From Streptococcus downei MFe28 (GTDB lineage: Bacteria; Bacillota; Bacilli; Lactobacillales; Streptococcaceae), in contig NZ_UHFA01000002.1 in NCBI RefSeq assembly GCF_900459175.1, positions 248,001-312,000 on the forward strand: a DNA stretch of 64,000 bases, read 5' to 3'. Below, one piece after another: positions 62,466 through 64,000 of this stretch (position 1 is the first letter of the stretch; the number at the start of each line of letters is the position of its first letter). The notes beneath the pieces are model-generated. The model saw only the letters and a list, made by a program, of their open reading frames with translations, had not been told where the DNA came from and did not search any database. Made by a program: the position numbers and the translations under genes.

Positions 62466-63992
62466 ATGTACAGTCACTATAACACAAATCAAACGACTCT
62501 GCCACTAGAATTAAGCGCATTCTTACCCCACAACCATCTCGTTTTTACGATTGAAAAGGTGGTCAATAAACTAGATGATAATGCCTTTCTAAACTTTTAT
62601 CATGAGGTTGGGCGGCCTTCTTACCATCCCCAATTACTCCTAGCAGCCCTTTTATTTGCTTATTCTCAAGGGATCTTTTCCGGACGAAAGATAGAAAAAA
62701 TGATGGTGGAAAATCTTGCCATGCAATACTTAACAGGTCAGCTGGTGATTTCTTACCGGACAATCAATCGTTTTCGTGTGGCTCCTGGGATGGAGGAGCT
62801 GATTCGTAATCTCTTTATTGACCTCAACCTTCAGTTGAAAATGGAGGAATTAGTGTCCTTAGAGTGTTTGTTTATTGACGGGACTAAGATTGAGGCTAAC
62901 GCTAACAGGTACAGTTTTGTTTGGCGGAAGGCTGTTGATAAATTTTCTGCCAAACTTCAAGCGACTCTAAAAACCTATTTTCAAGAGGAAATTAATCCTT
63001 TGATTCAAGAGGCCATTGTCTTAGATGACCAAGAGCCTGTAACTTCTGAACAATTGACAGAGTTTTCCCAAATCCTTGAGGAAGAATTGAAATCAGTTAA
63101 CCAAGCCATCGAAGAAAATCCTGTCAAAGGAAAGGATGAGCGTCAAACAAAGCGTCGGAAACTCAAGAAAGTCCTTCGAAAGGTAAGGGATGATTTTTCA
63201 GCCCGTGCACAAAAGTATGAGACCTATCAAGCCACTTTCACTGGTCGCAATAGTTTTTCAAAGACAGATACAGACGCCACTTTTATGCGGATGAAAGACG
63301 ACCACATGAGAAATGGTCAACTGAAGGCTGGCTACAATCTCCAAATCGCTACTGAGAATCAATTTGTTCTCCACTATGATAGCTTCCCAAATCCGACAGA
63401 CACCAAGACCCTCTTACCATTTTTAGACTCCTATCCCCATGACGCCAAGACTATTGTCGCAGATGCTGGTTATGGTAGTGAAGAGAACCTACTAACTCTT
63501 GACCAAGAGGAAATTAATCACTTGATTAAGTATGGCAGGTTTGATAAGGAACAAAAGAGGACCTACAGAAAGTCTGACAAGAATCTAGCCAATTGGCACT
63601 ATAATGAAAAAGAGGATAGCTACACCCATCCGGAGGGCTGGAAATAGGTGTTTCATCATCTCAAACACCAGAAAACGCAAACAGGTTTTGAACAAGAGAT
63701 TAAGGTCTACCAGGCTGAGGAGCCTGAATTAGCTCCTCAAAAGGGGCTATATATCAACGAGCGGTACCAATACTTAAAGCAAAAAGAAGCTCAAGCGCTT
63801 TTATCTCCTGAGGGCAGTCAAGTTTTCGCACAACGCAAGGTTGATGTGGAGCCTGTCTTTGGGCAGATAAAGGCTTGTTTGGGTTACAAAAGGTGTAATC
63901 TGCGGGGGAAACGACAGGTCAAGATTGACATGGGATTGGCCCTTATGGCCAATAATCTCATCAAATATAACAGGAGAAGCAACCGAACCTAA
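62466..63992 (+). pseudogene. IS1182-family transposase with one in-frame stop codon
   Basis: ATG at 62466 (MYSHYNTNQTTLPLEL) begins a ~508-residue IS1182-type transposase: N-terminal DUF772 region (EVGRPSYHPQLLLAALLFAYSQG), DDE residues around CLFIDGTKIEANANRY and TIVADAGYGSEEN, and a C-terminal DDE_Tnp_1-like part (RKVDVEPVFGQIKACLGYKR). A single TAG at 63645-63647 (EGWK*VFHH) splits it; the same frame continues without shift to 63992. Either a recent nonsense mutation or a sequencing error. The element's outer ends cannot be fixed, since the window stops 8 bp later. Confidence 0.85.
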
Positions 63993-64000
63993 AAAATAGA

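Overview
The window is chromosomal DNA of a Streptococcus. The evidence is a set of classic streptococcal housekeeping blocks (relA, rsmE-prmA, rarA, 6S RNA/tRNA-Lys, dapH with N-acetyldiaminopimelate deacetylase, nrdD...nrdG, ireB-ruvX-DUF1292) and streptococcal-type IS982, IS1381-like and IS1182-family elements. The housekeeping DNA looks moderately GC-rich for the genus. A mutans-group relative such as S. sobrinus or S. downei would fit, but that species guess is weak.

Layout: 1-13.5 kb holds core genes: relA, rsmE and prmA (minus strand); a GIY-YIG/DUF4357 gene with a probable homopolymer frameshift; DUF3013; rarA, 6S RNA, tRNA-Lys(CUU), a lipoprotein, the two diaminopimelate genes, a folate gene, a rhomboid protease and yaaA (plus strand); then nrdG. 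From 13.5 to 18 kb lies the anaerobic ribonucleotide reductase locus, broken up by a decayed GNAT gene, a second IreB-like protein and a degraded IS982 copy. nrdD is preceded by a hairpin that looks like a pair of NrdR boxes 31 bp apart. 18-22 kb holds a membrane protein, a 41-codon gene, the ireB-ruvX-DUF1292 operon and a DUF1307 lipoprotein. Three ~103-bp copies of a short terminal-inverted-repeat element and a 98-bp MITE are scattered through this half.

From about 23.6 to 60.0 kb the DNA becomes visibly AT-rich and nearly every gene lies on the minus strand. This is a large hybrid NRPS/PKS biosynthetic cluster bounded by insertion sequences: an IS1381-like element plus gene fragments on the left, an internally deleted IS982 copy with intact target duplication and an IS1182-family element on the right. 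Its core is a 5.4-thousand-residue megasynthase read as C-A-PCP-KS-AT-ACP-C-A-PCP-KS-ACP-C-A-PCP-C, followed by an acyl-AMP ligase-ACP-KS protein and a free class III aminotransferase. Around it are a complete hydroxymalonyl-ACP extender pathway (FkbH-like protein, ACP, 3-hydroxyacyl-CoA dehydrogenase-like and acyl-CoA dehydrogenase-like enzymes) without the O-methyltransferase needed for methoxymalonyl, a dedicated electron-transfer flavoprotein pair, a discrete acyltransferase, a second free ACP, a phosphopantetheinyl transferase, two type II thioesterases, an MFS exporter and an FtsX-type ABC exporter.

A plausible working model (inference): a fatty acid is activated by the AMP ligase, extended by the AT-less KS, perhaps with hydroxymalonyl-ACP, and transaminated to a beta-amino acyl starter. 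The megasynthase then adds three amino acids and two unreduced two-carbon units, one from malonyl (cis AT) and one from a trans-loaded extender. The terminal C domain or a free thioesterase releases the product. I cannot match this architecture to a described streptococcal product.

The right end (60-64 kb) has the IS982 remnant, an XRE/DUF4097 regulator, a divergent 20-residue hydrophobic peptide gene with its own dyad and terminator, and an IS1182-family transposase split by one in-frame stop codon.
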